This document shows, in pieces, positions 11,321-23,496 of a stretch of 64,000 bases of DNA. The stretch lies in contig CM049306.1 in assembly GCA_026874595.1 (NCBI GenBank), positions 76,631,642-76,695,641 on the forward strand, read 5' to 3'. The notes beneath the pieces are model-generated. The model searched no databases. It worked only from the letters and a program-made list of their open reading frames with translations, and was not told the origin of the DNA. Position 1 is the stretch's first letter. Each line of letters starts with the position of its first letter. This stretch comes from Sipunculus nudus (taxonomy: Eukaryota; Annelida; Sipuncula; Golfingiida; Sipunculidae). The translations under genes were made by a program, and so were the position numbers.

Positions 11321-12718
11321 CTATTCTAGGACCTATGTAAATAAGGTGGCCGTAGCCAATGAAATAACGATTATTAACTGGGCATCGTGTCACGCATGGT
11401 ACACTGATCGACACGCCCATTTGACATTGAAATAAACACAGACACGGGTGCAGTACAAGGCATGATGTCAACAATACTGTCTAAAGCATGGACGGAAGGG
11501 GAAAGTTCAGGCTTACGCCGGACGGGATCAGGATTCTGCTTTATGTAACCAACAGACCGAGGGGTCCGACCGCTTTACAACTGAATACAAGTGCTTCATG
11601 AGTGTGCGATATTCCATAGTCTTAAGCATTAGCGGTATATAGGTCAGGGCCCGAAGCTACTACAGCAAAATGGTAAGGTGACGGCATTCTGTTATCAGTA
11701 GAATGTGAGACCACGCCCACCCATTGAGGTCGTTTCACACCTGGTTTTCACTGCTGCAGCCGCATGTATGTATATAGGTTCTCCCTCGGTCTGTTTCGTT
11801 GCAACTTGTTACATCATCATGAACGTTTACGACACGCCCTTGTTTTGATTGGCGTTCGATAAAATTCAGCAATATCTGAGGAATTTTATTTACAGGTTGT
11901 TTGGTGTTTTGATTTGTTAAGTGATCTATAAATAGTGGCCCCATCACTTGTTCAGCTGTTGGCTGAAGCGTGACTGACAAATAGTTTTTGACAGTGTACA
12001 GTGTATGTCGTCAGCCGAGACCTCAAAGCACTTGAGGAGCCACGTTAACACGCCAGCTTCTCCGAGAAAATAGGGGTGTTGACGGTCTCATTGTAGGTCC
12101 ACATATTGATCAACATATAGTACATATAAACCTGGTTAATTATGTAAACTTGGTGCCCCATGTTGTGAAATTCATTTTAAGTTTTTGTGGGTTTTTTTTG
12201 TTTGCTATGGGGATGGGATTTTTATTCTGTGGTTAAAATACAATAATACTATTGTATTTAGGATTTTTTTTTATTTCTCAGTTTTCCTTGTTCTATTAGA
12301 GATCGAATACATTGCACACGTGTACATCCCCCCCCCCCCCCCCCAAACGCTCACGTTGTTATGGTCATTCCAGGACATGGTATCATTCATCTCTATATAA
12401 ATAGCTCTGGTATGCACAAGCCCATGAATTCTAATAGTTGAGAAATATTTGTAAACAAGTGTTACACCGTCAGCCCTATTTATTTTGTCCATGTTTTCAG
12501 TTGTGTGCATGCATGGACAATAAAGAGATGCATGGTCGGTCACAGAGTGCAGTACCCTCGACAGCAGACCATCCTGTTATAAAAACAATGTCTAAAAGGA
12601 CTAGAAAAAAAACTAACACACAAACATGTACAAAATAGAATGTCGAAGACATTTTCCATAGTCAATAAAAAGAAAAAAAAACACAAGTCTTGCAGACACC
12701 TGTTTTATTTCCTTTCTT

Positions 12719-12780
<62 letters not shown>

Positions 12781-14200
12781 TATATATTAGATGTTCACTT
12801 GTTTGGTGATTTCTGCAGTGTGTGCATAGCCTATGTTTAATTCATGGTGCGTTGTAAAGCGTCCAACACACCTTATATATATACGGCATATATAGGCCTA
12901 ATTCCTGATAAAACAGGATAACGCTGGAAAAATGAGGTGGTTACAATTATACTCTCTGATACGTCTTCCTAAAAAAAACGCGTACCTGAACCAAACTAGG
13001 ACAAATCGACACTTGTAACCAGTAGACTTGTTTAAATTCTCTCCGGTCACTGCTGCCCGTATATACAAACTCACTGGTCCTAATTTTAAAAAAAAATGTT
13101 AACTAATTGGCACCTCACACATGGAAATGGTGGTAAATTCAGTAATGGGATAATATACATGTTTGTGTGTGTAAGGGGGGGGGGGGTTGTATAATGATAT
13201 TATCTTTCAGAGCAAGGTATATACACCAAGATCCAAAAGTCGTTACCTCCAACATGTATGCCTGAACAAGTCACGTACGAGCCTCCGATCGATTGAATCT
13301 CGGGAATCCACAAGCTAGTACTTAATCTGTTAATATTTAGCATCAATGGATTTCGAGGCAGACCTTGTTTATGCAAATGTTTCCTCCACAATAGTAGGCC
13401 CCCTATCTTACGTACTTGTTATACCGTCATTGTCTCCGTTTGATAGAGCCGACCTGAATTAAATGTAGAATTCTACTTGATATTTAAATTCAACTGTATA
13501 AAGTGATGTAATCGGAATGGGATGTGCGTGAAAGTGTTAGGAGCTAATAAGACGGCATGATCGGTCGGCGCGCGTGCAAAGGCTCGCATTTATAACGAAC
13601 CGTTGCACGATCATTGCCTGGCGCGAAATTACACCGTGACTTCACACATTCGACTCAGGCCCATATGTATATGAGTGTATCTTCCGAGCTTTCTCTATGA
13701 CCGCGTTAATCACGGTCACACGGGTTAAAAAAAAGATAGGAGCTCTTATGTTAATTTGGAAGAAATATATACATGAATACAGATGCCTTCGTATAAAGCC
13801 TCCGATTTAGTAAAAAAAGATAAAACAAATAGAGAGCTGGGTGGGTTTTTTTTTACCATAAACTGGTGCGATTCCATTACTCACATGTACGTACACATCG
13901 TATCTTTTGTACGCGAACGGAAGATATATAACATCTTCTAATATATAAGCTTAAATCAATGAAACTGTTAAAAACCTTCAGTAATAGTCTATAGTGTGTT
14001 TGGACAGTCGCCTGAAGTGCATGAAAGTCAGCCGGGTTTAAAGCCTGATGCCCCCGAGTAAAAATGTAAACAGGAGATACAATGAAGACCCTTCAAGACA
14101 TGTGTTTGGCAGATTAACATTAATGATCGACCTTGGGTATGTCATCTGTGATGATGAACATAAACAGTTAAATATATGAGGAACGCACTGTTCTTGTAAA
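11321..14200. other. Intergenic, microsatellites and homopolymers
   Basis: No supported gene. Holds a run of 16 C at about 12329, a 54-base TA repeat at 12723-12776 and a G run at about 13177. CpG is frequent (for example 13561-13640), unlike the gene body to the left. Confidence 0.6.
12723..12776. repeat. (TA)n microsatellite
   Basis: Uninterrupted TA dinucleotides over 54 bases. Confidence 0.98.
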
Positions 14201-14234
14201 GAAGGAACAGTGGATCCACTTATAGATCAACTAA

Positions 14235-14240
<6 letters not shown>

Positions 14241-14287
<47 letters not shown>
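14241..14287. repeat. (CT)n microsatellite
   Basis: Uninterrupted CT dinucleotides over 47 bases. A smaller GA/CAGA cluster follows at about 14383-14413. Apparent proteins rich in RE or SL on either strand here are artefacts of this repeat. Confidence 0.97.
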
Positions 14288-14289
<2 letters not shown>

Positions 14290-14944
14290 CAAACATGCAG
14301 ACACAACATCAACATAATATATTCTTCTTTGCTTGTCTCTAAAAACTTCGAGTATTTATTTCCATGGATCTTTACAGGTATGGAGAGAGAGAGAGACAGA
14401 CAGACAGACAGAGATTGAAACCGGCCTCCACCTGGAAAGCCATCTGGAACGTTTATCTCGTGAACGTTGTAAAGATTTATTGCCGAGAGACGGCGCCAGT
14501 TGCAGTGCAGGCAGAATAGAGTTAAAGATGCTGGCGTGCTGCAGCCGGGGTATGCATCAGCAACCAGCAAATGGCCGAGAAACTTCCGCATCGGCACGCG
14601 CCTCCCAGCTAATTTCTCTTCTTTGTCATCGCAGTTATCTGACCTTGGATGAAGTTGAAGTTTATTTGTTATTATAGTGTCATGTAACGTATTTATGGTA
14701 TAAACTTTATCACAGGTATATTCATGTTAACCAGCTCTCCTTGGACTTCTATTTCACACAGCTATAAACACAAGTATAAATACATAGCGGAATACTTTAA
14801 ACAACATTAAACATCAGAGTCTATATACGGGTTGTGCTTTTTCTAATAGCTTAAGAGAAAAGTAAGTCTGTTCTTTTGTTCTAGGAGCGGACCGCGTATT
14901 CGGCCAAAATCTAACAATCACAATTCATGATAAATATTGCATTG

Positions 14945-15091
14945 GCGGATCCGGGGGGGGGGGGGGGGGGGGTAAGGTGGTCCTCAAAATTTTCGACCCT
15001 GACTCCCTCCTTCAAGGACCAGAGATTTTTTTAGGTTTTCTTTCAGTCTTCCAGGGAGTGACATTCCCCCTTTCAAAATCCTGGATCCGCA
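14945..15091. mobile_element. Short GGATCC-ended repeat element, copy 1
   Basis: Starts with GCGGATCC followed by about 20 G and ends with CCTGGATCCGC, so the ends are inverted copies (GCGGATCC). The same end motif recurs at 36853 and, weaker, at 21896 and 45536. TGCATTG lies next to the left end and again three bases beyond the right end, and might be a 7-base target duplication, although TGCAT is common here. Probably a small non-autonomous DNA transposon; the family cannot be named from ends alone. Confidence 0.4.
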
Positions 15092-16234
15092 CATGCATTG
15101 TATTAAAGGACGGGAATATTATACAATTAAGATCACAAATAAAAGTTGTTTTTCCGTATAACGACTAACAATTACATCATCCAAAGGGGAGTAACGGCAA
15201 TGGTGACATTTGTTAATTTGCCTTGAATTTATATGTATAGCTTGATTCGGGTCACTGGAAATTAGCTATTTTGTATTTCAGAAATATATCATCAGCCGCA
15301 GGGTACCAAAAGTATTACTGCAACAGCATATTCCTCCAAAACCTGGTGAGATAAAAATTAAAACATATGTATGTGTTTGTGTGGGTGTTTTTATAGCTGT
15401 ATATTTGTATGTGTGTATATGTATGTATGTATGTGTGTATGTATTCGGTTGACATTAGCTTATAAATATATATAAGCTTAATTGAATTTTCAATCTATCA
15501 GTTATATATAGATCAGGTAATGTAGGGCCTGTCACGTGTGCCAGATGGCTGCGTTAAACTGTATACGGGTAAAGTAAGGGATATATAGTAAACATGTATT
15601 ATATATAGAAATATTTTAAGAAAAAATAAAACTCATACCAATATAACTATTAAATAACCTCGTGATTTATGCTGTATATCGTTTAGCCTGAATTCGTTTA
15701 TCTCATCGTATTGATAGGATAACAAAAACAAACGTTTATGTTTTATTTTTTATTGGGAATGCGTCTGGACATTTACATGCATGTGATGTGTAAAAGCCAG
15801 GAATAAATTTGCGCAGACACTATTTAAACACACAAAGCTACATGTTCATACCCTGATCAATGCATTCAATGTATGTTCAGAAATTTGAAGATAAATTTAT
15901 AAAAAAAAATATCAGTTTAAGAGCTGATTTTGAAGACAAACTGAACATGTAATTTCCCATCAGTTGCACTGACGTTATATAAAAGATTACCAATGTATGT
16001 TTGAGTTTATCAAAAGTTAAAAAAAAAATGGCTCATTATTCATGGCATTGGATCATTCTTGCCATTGCATTATGACCCTATCTTATATAAATAAATCGAC
16101 TTGTATTAGCTTAAGTAAACATACGTGCGTGTACTTGTGCCAAAATTATCCGCGAAGCAGTCTTTAGTTGTAAATTGCATGCAAATTATTGAATTCATAA
16201 TCCCCCCCCCCCTCTCTCTCTCCCTCTCTCTGTC

Positions 16235-16289
<55 letters not shown>

Positions 16290-18604
16290 TTTGGAAGACC
16301 GATCTGATTTGTATACCCAGCTTACATGTAGAACGTACATTCTGTTCGCGCTCCTACTTGAATCTTTGTGAAATATCTGCAGGGTTTTCTAATTACTTCG
16401 TCACTCAAAATTATGTATTTATTTAGGCATGATCATACTGAGTAATAAATGAAATCCAATGTCCCCCAACTAGAACCGAGCAACTGGAACACCGGCAACT
16501 GCATAAAAATTTGACTGACACTTGCTCCCTTTATACTCCTCACCCCACGAATCCATATACTCAGATCCGCGGGGTCAATCTCCGCAGCTTTATCAGAAAC
16601 CGCAGCCAGACCTCGACGTCAAGCAAGGTCGGATATGTCAAGCTCATGTGCAACCCATCTCACTTCAGTATACCCCCTGAATGGCAGGGTGCAGTGTTAC
16701 GGCTACTTGCTGTTCTCCACGTGGACTGCTGGAAATTTATTAACACTTGACTCAGAGATGAAGGATTTGGCCGCACCGAGTCCCGTGGCCTTGCAGGATT
16801 CATCTGCTAACGGTAGTCCGGAGCCTGCTCGAACAAAAGACAGCGGGCGGCAGCACGTACCATGTAGTGAGCTCTACGAAACATGTGAGCCACCTTTACA
16901 ATAATACCATAGTAATTACATGGTTCTGTGTTGTCATGCAGCTGCTAGCCGAACGTTCGACCGGTCAGCTGGTTAAAGTCCCCCAGTCTTATGATGTATA
17001 CAGATTTCAATTGACCTTACCGCAGTGTTTACCTCTATAGATAACGATCGGGCTATCTCCCCATGCAAGGTCTTGCCTCAAGGTCGTTGACCTCATGCCG
17101 AAGACTATGAATAAGGTCACTGAGTATATACCCATGTAGGCCACAAACTGCTGTACTAATGCTGTACATAGTATTGTAAGCAATAACCTGGTAACCCAGT
17201 TCAGGTTTAAAGTAAACACCGCTCTGTTTATACAATATTCCAACCTTAAATTCAGATCCAAACACGTTAACCCCTCTGTTTTAACAGCTAACAAGTAGGT
17301 CTCGGGTGAACTGACCACTATATTTGGTCACTATACAGGTTTGGCAACGTAACGTGTGATATTAGAGTCCTGAACACGAGATGTATTGATGACATCTAAA
17401 ACCTTGTGTCTTCCGTTCACCTAAAAGGCTTCCACGTAATATTGATCAAAGCCTGAAACGCCGCTGTATCAGCTGGTAGGGGAGCAACCGTATTGTAAAC
17501 ACATCATTCCCTTGATAATTCTTATAAAAGACTCCTAGCTCGCATTTCTGGACACTAGATCGTTAAGGGAATCTGTAGCCCCCCTGGTTGTTTCGCGATA
17601 GATCATGCAGCTAACACGGCGCTTGTCTTTTACGACTTTGGAAACCTCCAAGGACTACCAAGGGAGAGTTAAAAATACGCGTCCGTGATTTTCGTTGACT
17701 GAACGTTGGGCTCTCTGCTTGACCCAAACATGGAGTTAAAATACACTATTAAAATTGTATTAAAACTGTATTATAATTCCATGGTTTAATGTATTTCTGC
17801 TTCACAGCAAAATTCCGGGTCCTATATATTTTAGGTGCCGTACGTGTTTCCAACAACGGTACATGCTATACTGTTGGTTAGTTTGTTTTTGTTAGACCAT
17901 AATTTTTCAATTTCAGTATTATAATATATTTCTGATTATCTGTTTTGTCCACACGTGCAGTATCTCCAAAATGTAAACGATATCCACCTCAAAGTTAAAT
18001 CACTTTTTTTATCCATGCTTAATTAATTGCATGGGTAGCCTTACCAAACAAATTTATTAGAAATCATAATAAACTTTCGCAGATTTGGTGTGGACATTGA
18101 AAATTAGTATTCATTGCATAAGTGGCCAAAATGAAACGATGACGTCATCATAATAGGCCTACACTTGTCATGCAATAAGAGCAATGGCGGGCACATGGAA
18201 CAATTAAGTTTACGAAAAGATATATGTGTGAATGTTTTTATAATATATACAGAAATAGTCTTCATGCTATTAAATTTGGATGATAATATGGTTGTTATTA
18301 TGGAGGTGATACAGGATATATCATGTATACTGAAAGCTGATCCTGATCGCGGACACTGACGTAAACAGGACGAGTTCATTAGCAAGATGAGGAACAATTC
18401 CTCGTTTTCCTTGTCGTTATGAATCTGCATCCATGTTAATTCTGCGAACTTGATTTTGATCATCTTGCATTGGTAAGGCCTGAATTCAGGGGCAGACCCA
18501 GGCGTCGACGGAGATATGCGCTCTCTGGGTGTTTATAATTGGTTGTTTCCCAGAATGGCCAATTAAGAAAACTAAAATCGCTCTGTCATCATTTGTTGTA
18601 CAGT
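15092..18604. other. Intergenic sequence
   Basis: No supported gene. Contains a C/CT/TA compound repeat at 16202-16286. An 89-codon plus-strand frame at 16635-16904 is GC-richer than its surroundings but matches no family I know. A palindromic TGACGTCA (cAMP-response-element type) lies at about 18139. Confidence 0.55.
16202..16286. repeat. Compound poly-C, (CT)n, (TA)n repeat
   Basis: Eleven C, then CT dinucleotides to about 16232, a short spacer, then TA dinucleotides to 16286. One of six compound repeats in which the TC run lies 5' of the TA run on one strand. Confidence 0.95.
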
Positions 18605-20216
18605 TTCTATAGACTGGTGCCAAACGTTCTACATGTTGGTGGCTCGGGTGTTCAGGTGTTCTTCGCTGAGTGGGCGTTGGTTCTACAAGTTGGTGGCTGG
18701 GGTGTTCACGCGTTCGTCGCTGAGTGGGCGTGGGTGCTACATGCAGGTGGCTGGGGTGTTCAGAGGTTCGTCGCTGAGTGGGCAAGGGTGCTACATCCCA
18801 GTGGCTGAGGCGTTTGTCGCTGAGTGGGCGTGGGTGCTACATGCTGGTGGTTGTGGTGTTGAGGCGTTCGTCGCTGAGTGGGTGTGGGTGCTACATGCTG
18901 GTGGCTGGGGTGTTCAGGCGTTCGTCGCTGAGTGGGCGTGGGTGCTACATGCTGGTGGTTGGGGTGTTCAGAGGTTCGTCGCTGAGTGGGCAAGGGTGCT
19001 ACATCCTAGTGGCTGAGGCTTTCGTCGCTGAGTGGGCGTGGGTGCTACATGCTGGTGATTGGGGTGTTCAGGCGTTCGTCGCTGAGTGGGCGTGGGTGCT
19101 ACATGCTGGTGGCTGGAGTGTTCAGGCGTTCATCGCTGAGTGGGCGTGGGTGCTACATGCTGGTGGCTGGGGTGTTCAGGCGTTCGTCGCTGAGTGGGCG
19201 TGGGTGCTACATGCTGGTTGTTGGGGTGTTCAGAGGTTCGTCGCTGAGTGGGCAAGGGTGCTACATCCTAGTGGCTGAGGCGTTCGTCGCTGAGTGGGCG
19301 TGGGTGCTACATGCTGGTGATTGGGGTGTTCAGGCGTTCGTCGCTGATTGGGCGTGGGTGCTACATGCTGGTGGCTGGAGTGTTCAGGCGTTCATCGCTG
19401 AGTGGGCGTGGGTGCTACATGCTGGTGGTTGGGGTGTTCAGGCGTTCGTCGCTGAGTGGGCGTGGGTGCTACATGCTGGTGGCTGGGGTGTTCAGAGGTT
19501 CGTCGCTGAGTGGGCGTGGGTGCTACATGCTGGTGGTTGGGGTGTTCAGAGGTTAGTCGCTGAGTGGGCAAGGGTGCTACATCCTAGTGGCTGAGGCATT
19601 CGTCGCTGAGTGGGCGTGGGTGCTACATGCTGGTGGTTGGGGTGTTCAAGCGTTCGTCGCTGAGTGGGCGTGGGTGCTACATGCTGGTGGTTGGGGTGTT
19701 CAGGCGTTCGTCGCTGAGTGGGCGTGGGTGCTATATGCTGGTGGCTGGGGTGTTCAGGCGTTCGTCGCTGAGTGGGCGTGGGTGCTACATGCTGCTGGCT
19801 AGGGTGTTCAGGCGTTTTTCGCTGAGTGGGCGTGGGTGCTACGTGGGTGCTACATGCTGGTGGCTGGGGTGTTCAGGCGTGCGTCGCTGAGTGGGCGTGG
19901 GTTCTACATGCTGGTGGTTGGGGTGTTCAGAGGTTCGTCGCTGAGTGGGCAAGGGTGCTACATCCTAGTGGCTGAGGCGTTCGTCGCTGAGTGGGCGTGG
20001 GTGCTACATGCTGGTGGTTGGGGTGTTCAGGCGTTCGTCGCTGAGTGGGCGTGGGTGCTACATGCTGGTGGCTGGGGTGTTCAGAGGTTTGTCGCTGAGT
20101 GGGCAAGGGTGCTACATGCTGGTGGCTGAGGCGTTCGTCGCTGAGTGGGCGTAGGTGCTACATGCTGGTGGCTGGGGCGTTCAGGCGTTCGTCGCTTAGT
20201 GGGTGGGCTGCTACTG
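18605..20216. repeat. 54-bp minisatellite with periodic 46-bp short units
   Basis: About 29 full units plus degenerate ends. The consensus runs from TTCGTCGCTGAGTGGGCGTG to GGTGTTCAGGCG and is 54 bases long. Six units are 46 bases because of the same 8-base deletion (starts near 18767, 18975, 19237, 19553, 19934, 20088). All six carry CAAGGG in place of CGTGGG, and all six follow a unit ending CAGAGG. One unit near 19815 has an 11-base internal duplication. Because 54 is divisible by three, two plus frames and one minus frame stay open, giving apparent repeat proteins of up to 181 residues. Each 46-base unit shifts the frame by one, so these are not credible proteins. Copies are very similar, so the array is young or homogenised. 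Confidence 0.97.
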
Positions 20217-20654
20217 TTTTGCTGGCTCGTCCGACATCTCGTCTTGACCTCAGTATCGGGTGGTGTAGATTACTAGGGAATACGTCTTTAATTCCTTTGC
20301 ACTTGGCTTGCATTGCATCTGTAGGCCTACAATTATATATTCAGAGACTTCGTTTCATTTTCTCCTTACAATATGAGGAGGCAAATACCTGGAAACGTAA
20401 CTTTTCTGATCTGTCGTCGATGGCGATGTAGCTGATTCGGGCCAAGGCTTGCTTGAGTCAGCGTGATCAGCTCGAATCCGTTGATTCCGAGAAACTGTAA
20501 CACCTGAACGTTGACATGCATTTATATACTTTAGGGACGTTAGGCAGAGGCTTAAGTTAACGATTGATAAAAACAAAGCTGTCAGTCATGTTTTCAGATG
20601 CTACAAATAAAGAACATGCGCCATAATTATTGTATAGAATTTTTCTAAATACTT

Positions 20655-20715
<61 letters not shown>

Positions 20716-22280
20716 CGAAAGCACCTTTGGCCTTCAGCCCATGACCAACTGTATAGGTCATGGATCGCGTATGGCCGTTGGAGCCGTTGTCACGGGTGCG
20801 TAGGTTGGTCACCGTTACGCCACACGCTCTCTATGGCCATTTGTTCACACTGTGATAATACATATACATTACGTCTTCACGGCCCGTACAAGGACCGCGT
20901 CATCGCACACGCGCCCTTGCACCCCAGAGTTGTAAACCATTAGTAATTTGGCCGTAATGTCCTGTCGCCGTGGGAGGCCCCTATCACGGGCTCCCGTATC
21001 TCGTTGTGAGACTTGTGACCACCGACTGACCTCAAGAGAGATGACAGCGGACTGCATGGAAACTGTTATTATCTGCTTTTAAATGGTCCTGTCGGCGTCC
21101 GGTTTCATCCTTTTTTTCCGGTGACCGAACCTTGCATATATATTCCCACAAAGGGGTTTCCTCAGTTATGTCATAATGTTGCGAAACAAGATATAAGAAT
21201 ACCATCTACAAAGAGAAATTCGACGCTTAATATGTATTCGGGGGGGGGGGGGGGGATGATAGTGCGTTCAAACATTTGCTCATTTCAAATGTATACCTAC
21301 GTACCATCATTAGCGGTAACTTTGGTGATAGTATATATAAATTTATTTGAGTGTAAATATTCATGCTTGCAAATATACCTGATATATTTATTAAAAAAGG
21401 AACACACACATACATGTTCATCAAAGGTATCAGAAAGAGTCATATAAATGTAGGCATACCCATATTTTTAGTTTTTCATGATTTTGCTTTAACCATTGAT
21501 ATTAACTTAAACATACGTATTTTATAACGAAATAAAAAGAGAAAAGCTTACCTGTTCTTTGTATAAGTCTACAATTCGGTTATATACGTCATTTCCTCTT
21601 CCAGTCACTTTTGAATTATAAGTATGAAATATTTACATTCCAAGCAGGGGTAAGTGTTTGTCCCTTATATGTATAACTGTATATATATATACATAAGATA
21701 TGTCCTCGTTCATATACGACATGAGTGGGTCTGAACATAAGCGGTAACTTATGCTCTTGTGTGAGGACCAGAGAGTAAATACCCCCAAAAATAATACTCC
21801 ACGGAGAAGCAAGATGAAGAAGTTTATAATACCTTTAAATAATGGACTGTTATGATTGACATGCATTTTTATTTGCTGAAGCACACTACGGGAAGAGGAC
21901 GTATCCAGGATATTTCAAAGGAAAGGTGTTTGGGGGGGGGGTTCTAATGATAAAAAGTCAACGTTGAAAAAAATAAAAACTAATCAAGAGTAACCAGGGG
22001 GCAAGGTACATTGAATATGAGTTCAATATATTTTTTTTCTTTGCCATCAATTATGTATCGACATACGTATACAAACTGTGACTGAGGATGAATGAATGTG
22101 TCGATGTTATGATGCAAATGCTTTCAAGCGGTCGGCATGCACCAGCTGTTATATTATATGTCCCCTTAAAATTATGTCCCTTTTCCTGGCCTAATTTACC
22201 ATGTAAAATATGTATTGTCGGTCAGTCAAAAGCTTTTTGTCTATTTTTTTTAGCTGAGCGGACTTAAAGTTATCTGAGCT
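20217..22280. other. Intergenic sequence
   Basis: No supported gene. A long TA repeat at 20657-20712, a GC- and CpG-richer patch at 20713-21060, a G run at 21240-21254 and a G run at about 21932, next to a weak GGATCC-type end at 21896. Confidence 0.55.
20657..20712. repeat. (TA)n microsatellite
   Basis: Uninterrupted TA dinucleotides over 56 bases. Confidence 0.98.
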
Positions 22281-23110
22281 ATAGCGATCACTCTTTGTCT
22301 GTCTAACCGTCCGTCAGTCCGTCCGTTAACAAGGCACAAATCTTGCCGCTGGACCTGAAAACTTCTGACATCCAGCGAGGTCCATGAAAAATCTCCTTGG
22401 AAACCTGAAATTAGGTCTCTGTTACCCATATCCTCCGAGCTATGGGGCTCGCAAGTACCCCCCCCCCAATAATTAAAAATTTGATACAAAAGCTCCAGTA
22501 TATCTGAATAACTATTGCATTGTTCGCCATGATTCTTTTCATGCATATATTGATTATGGAGTGTTTCATCAGTTCCTGTAGCATGGTGGCGCGTCCTCTA
22601 TTTTTTTTTAATTTTTACACATTTTTCACTATTTATGAAACTATCACAGAAGCAGTCGTTCATTAACAGGGCACAAATCGTAACCGATGGACCTTGAATA
22701 TTCTATCACTTGACATTCAGATAAGGTCCTTTGCAAATCTTCTTAGAAACTTAAATTAAGGTCATATTTTGTGTACTTCGGGCTGAAAACATGATTTTGA
22801 GCACCCAGTCAGTCAGACGCGGCACAAGTTACATCCACTTTAGGCGTAGAATCTTCCAACATGACATTCAGGCAGGTCCTGAGTAAATCTTCTTGGAAAG
22901 GTCATGGTGACCTATATTTTGCATGCTACCGGCCTAAATATCTTCGGCAGTCTCCAGTGAAACCTGAAATTAGGTCATGGTGACATATATTACTGGCCAA
23001 AAACATTTAAAGCACCCGAAAAGACAGACAAGGTACAAAACATTAATGTTGGACCTAGACTCTTCTGTGTTGACATACAGGAATGTCCTTAAACAATGTG
23101 CATGGTCTTT
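22281..23110. repeat. Degenerate tandem repeat, unit about 130-180 bp
   Basis: Three clear copies (about 22281-22450, 22640-22806, 22807-22940) and two partial ones (about 22941-23000 and 23020-23110). Shared blocks in order: a GTCAGTC-rich lead, GGCACAA, GGACCT, ACATTCAGGC or variant, AGGTCCT, AAATCTTCTTGGAAA, then TTAGGTCATGGTGAC. Divergence is high, so this is old. The function is unknown, and it may be part of a larger transposon. Confidence 0.75.
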
Positions 23111-23403
23111 TTAGCTCAGCTGACTGCAAACAAAAAGGCTAGATTTCATTGGAATAAGGATAACACCTACACAATTAGGCACTTATGATAAAATTCCCTT
23201 GTAAAAGTTTTCCTATAGTGGACCTAGACTGGGGTACAACTATTAAATAAAAGTAGCGGGGTGGATATATTAAATGATCATTTCCATGCATGTACTGAAC
23301 ATGTGACAGAACTGTGACAAATAGAAGTCAATTAGTGGCCAAAAGAATATATTCAGAAGAAACTACAAGATTACACAAAGATACTTGCCCTGACTGATAT
23401 TAC

Positions 23404-23406
<3 letters not shown>

Positions 23407-23493
<87 letters not shown>
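23407..23493. repeat. (TA)n microsatellite, 87 bases
   Basis: The longest TA run of the window; it produces false IY-repeat proteins. Confidence 0.98.

Positions 23494-23496
<3 letters not shown>

Noticed and set aside
14220-14677. Frames of 114-125 codons rich in RE and SL
   Set aside because: They run through a CT/GA microsatellite, and the remainder shows no family.
16635-16904. 89-codon plus-strand frame, with GTGAGC near its end
   Set aside because: Composition is fairly protein-like but there is no acceptor, promoter or family match; not strong enough to call.
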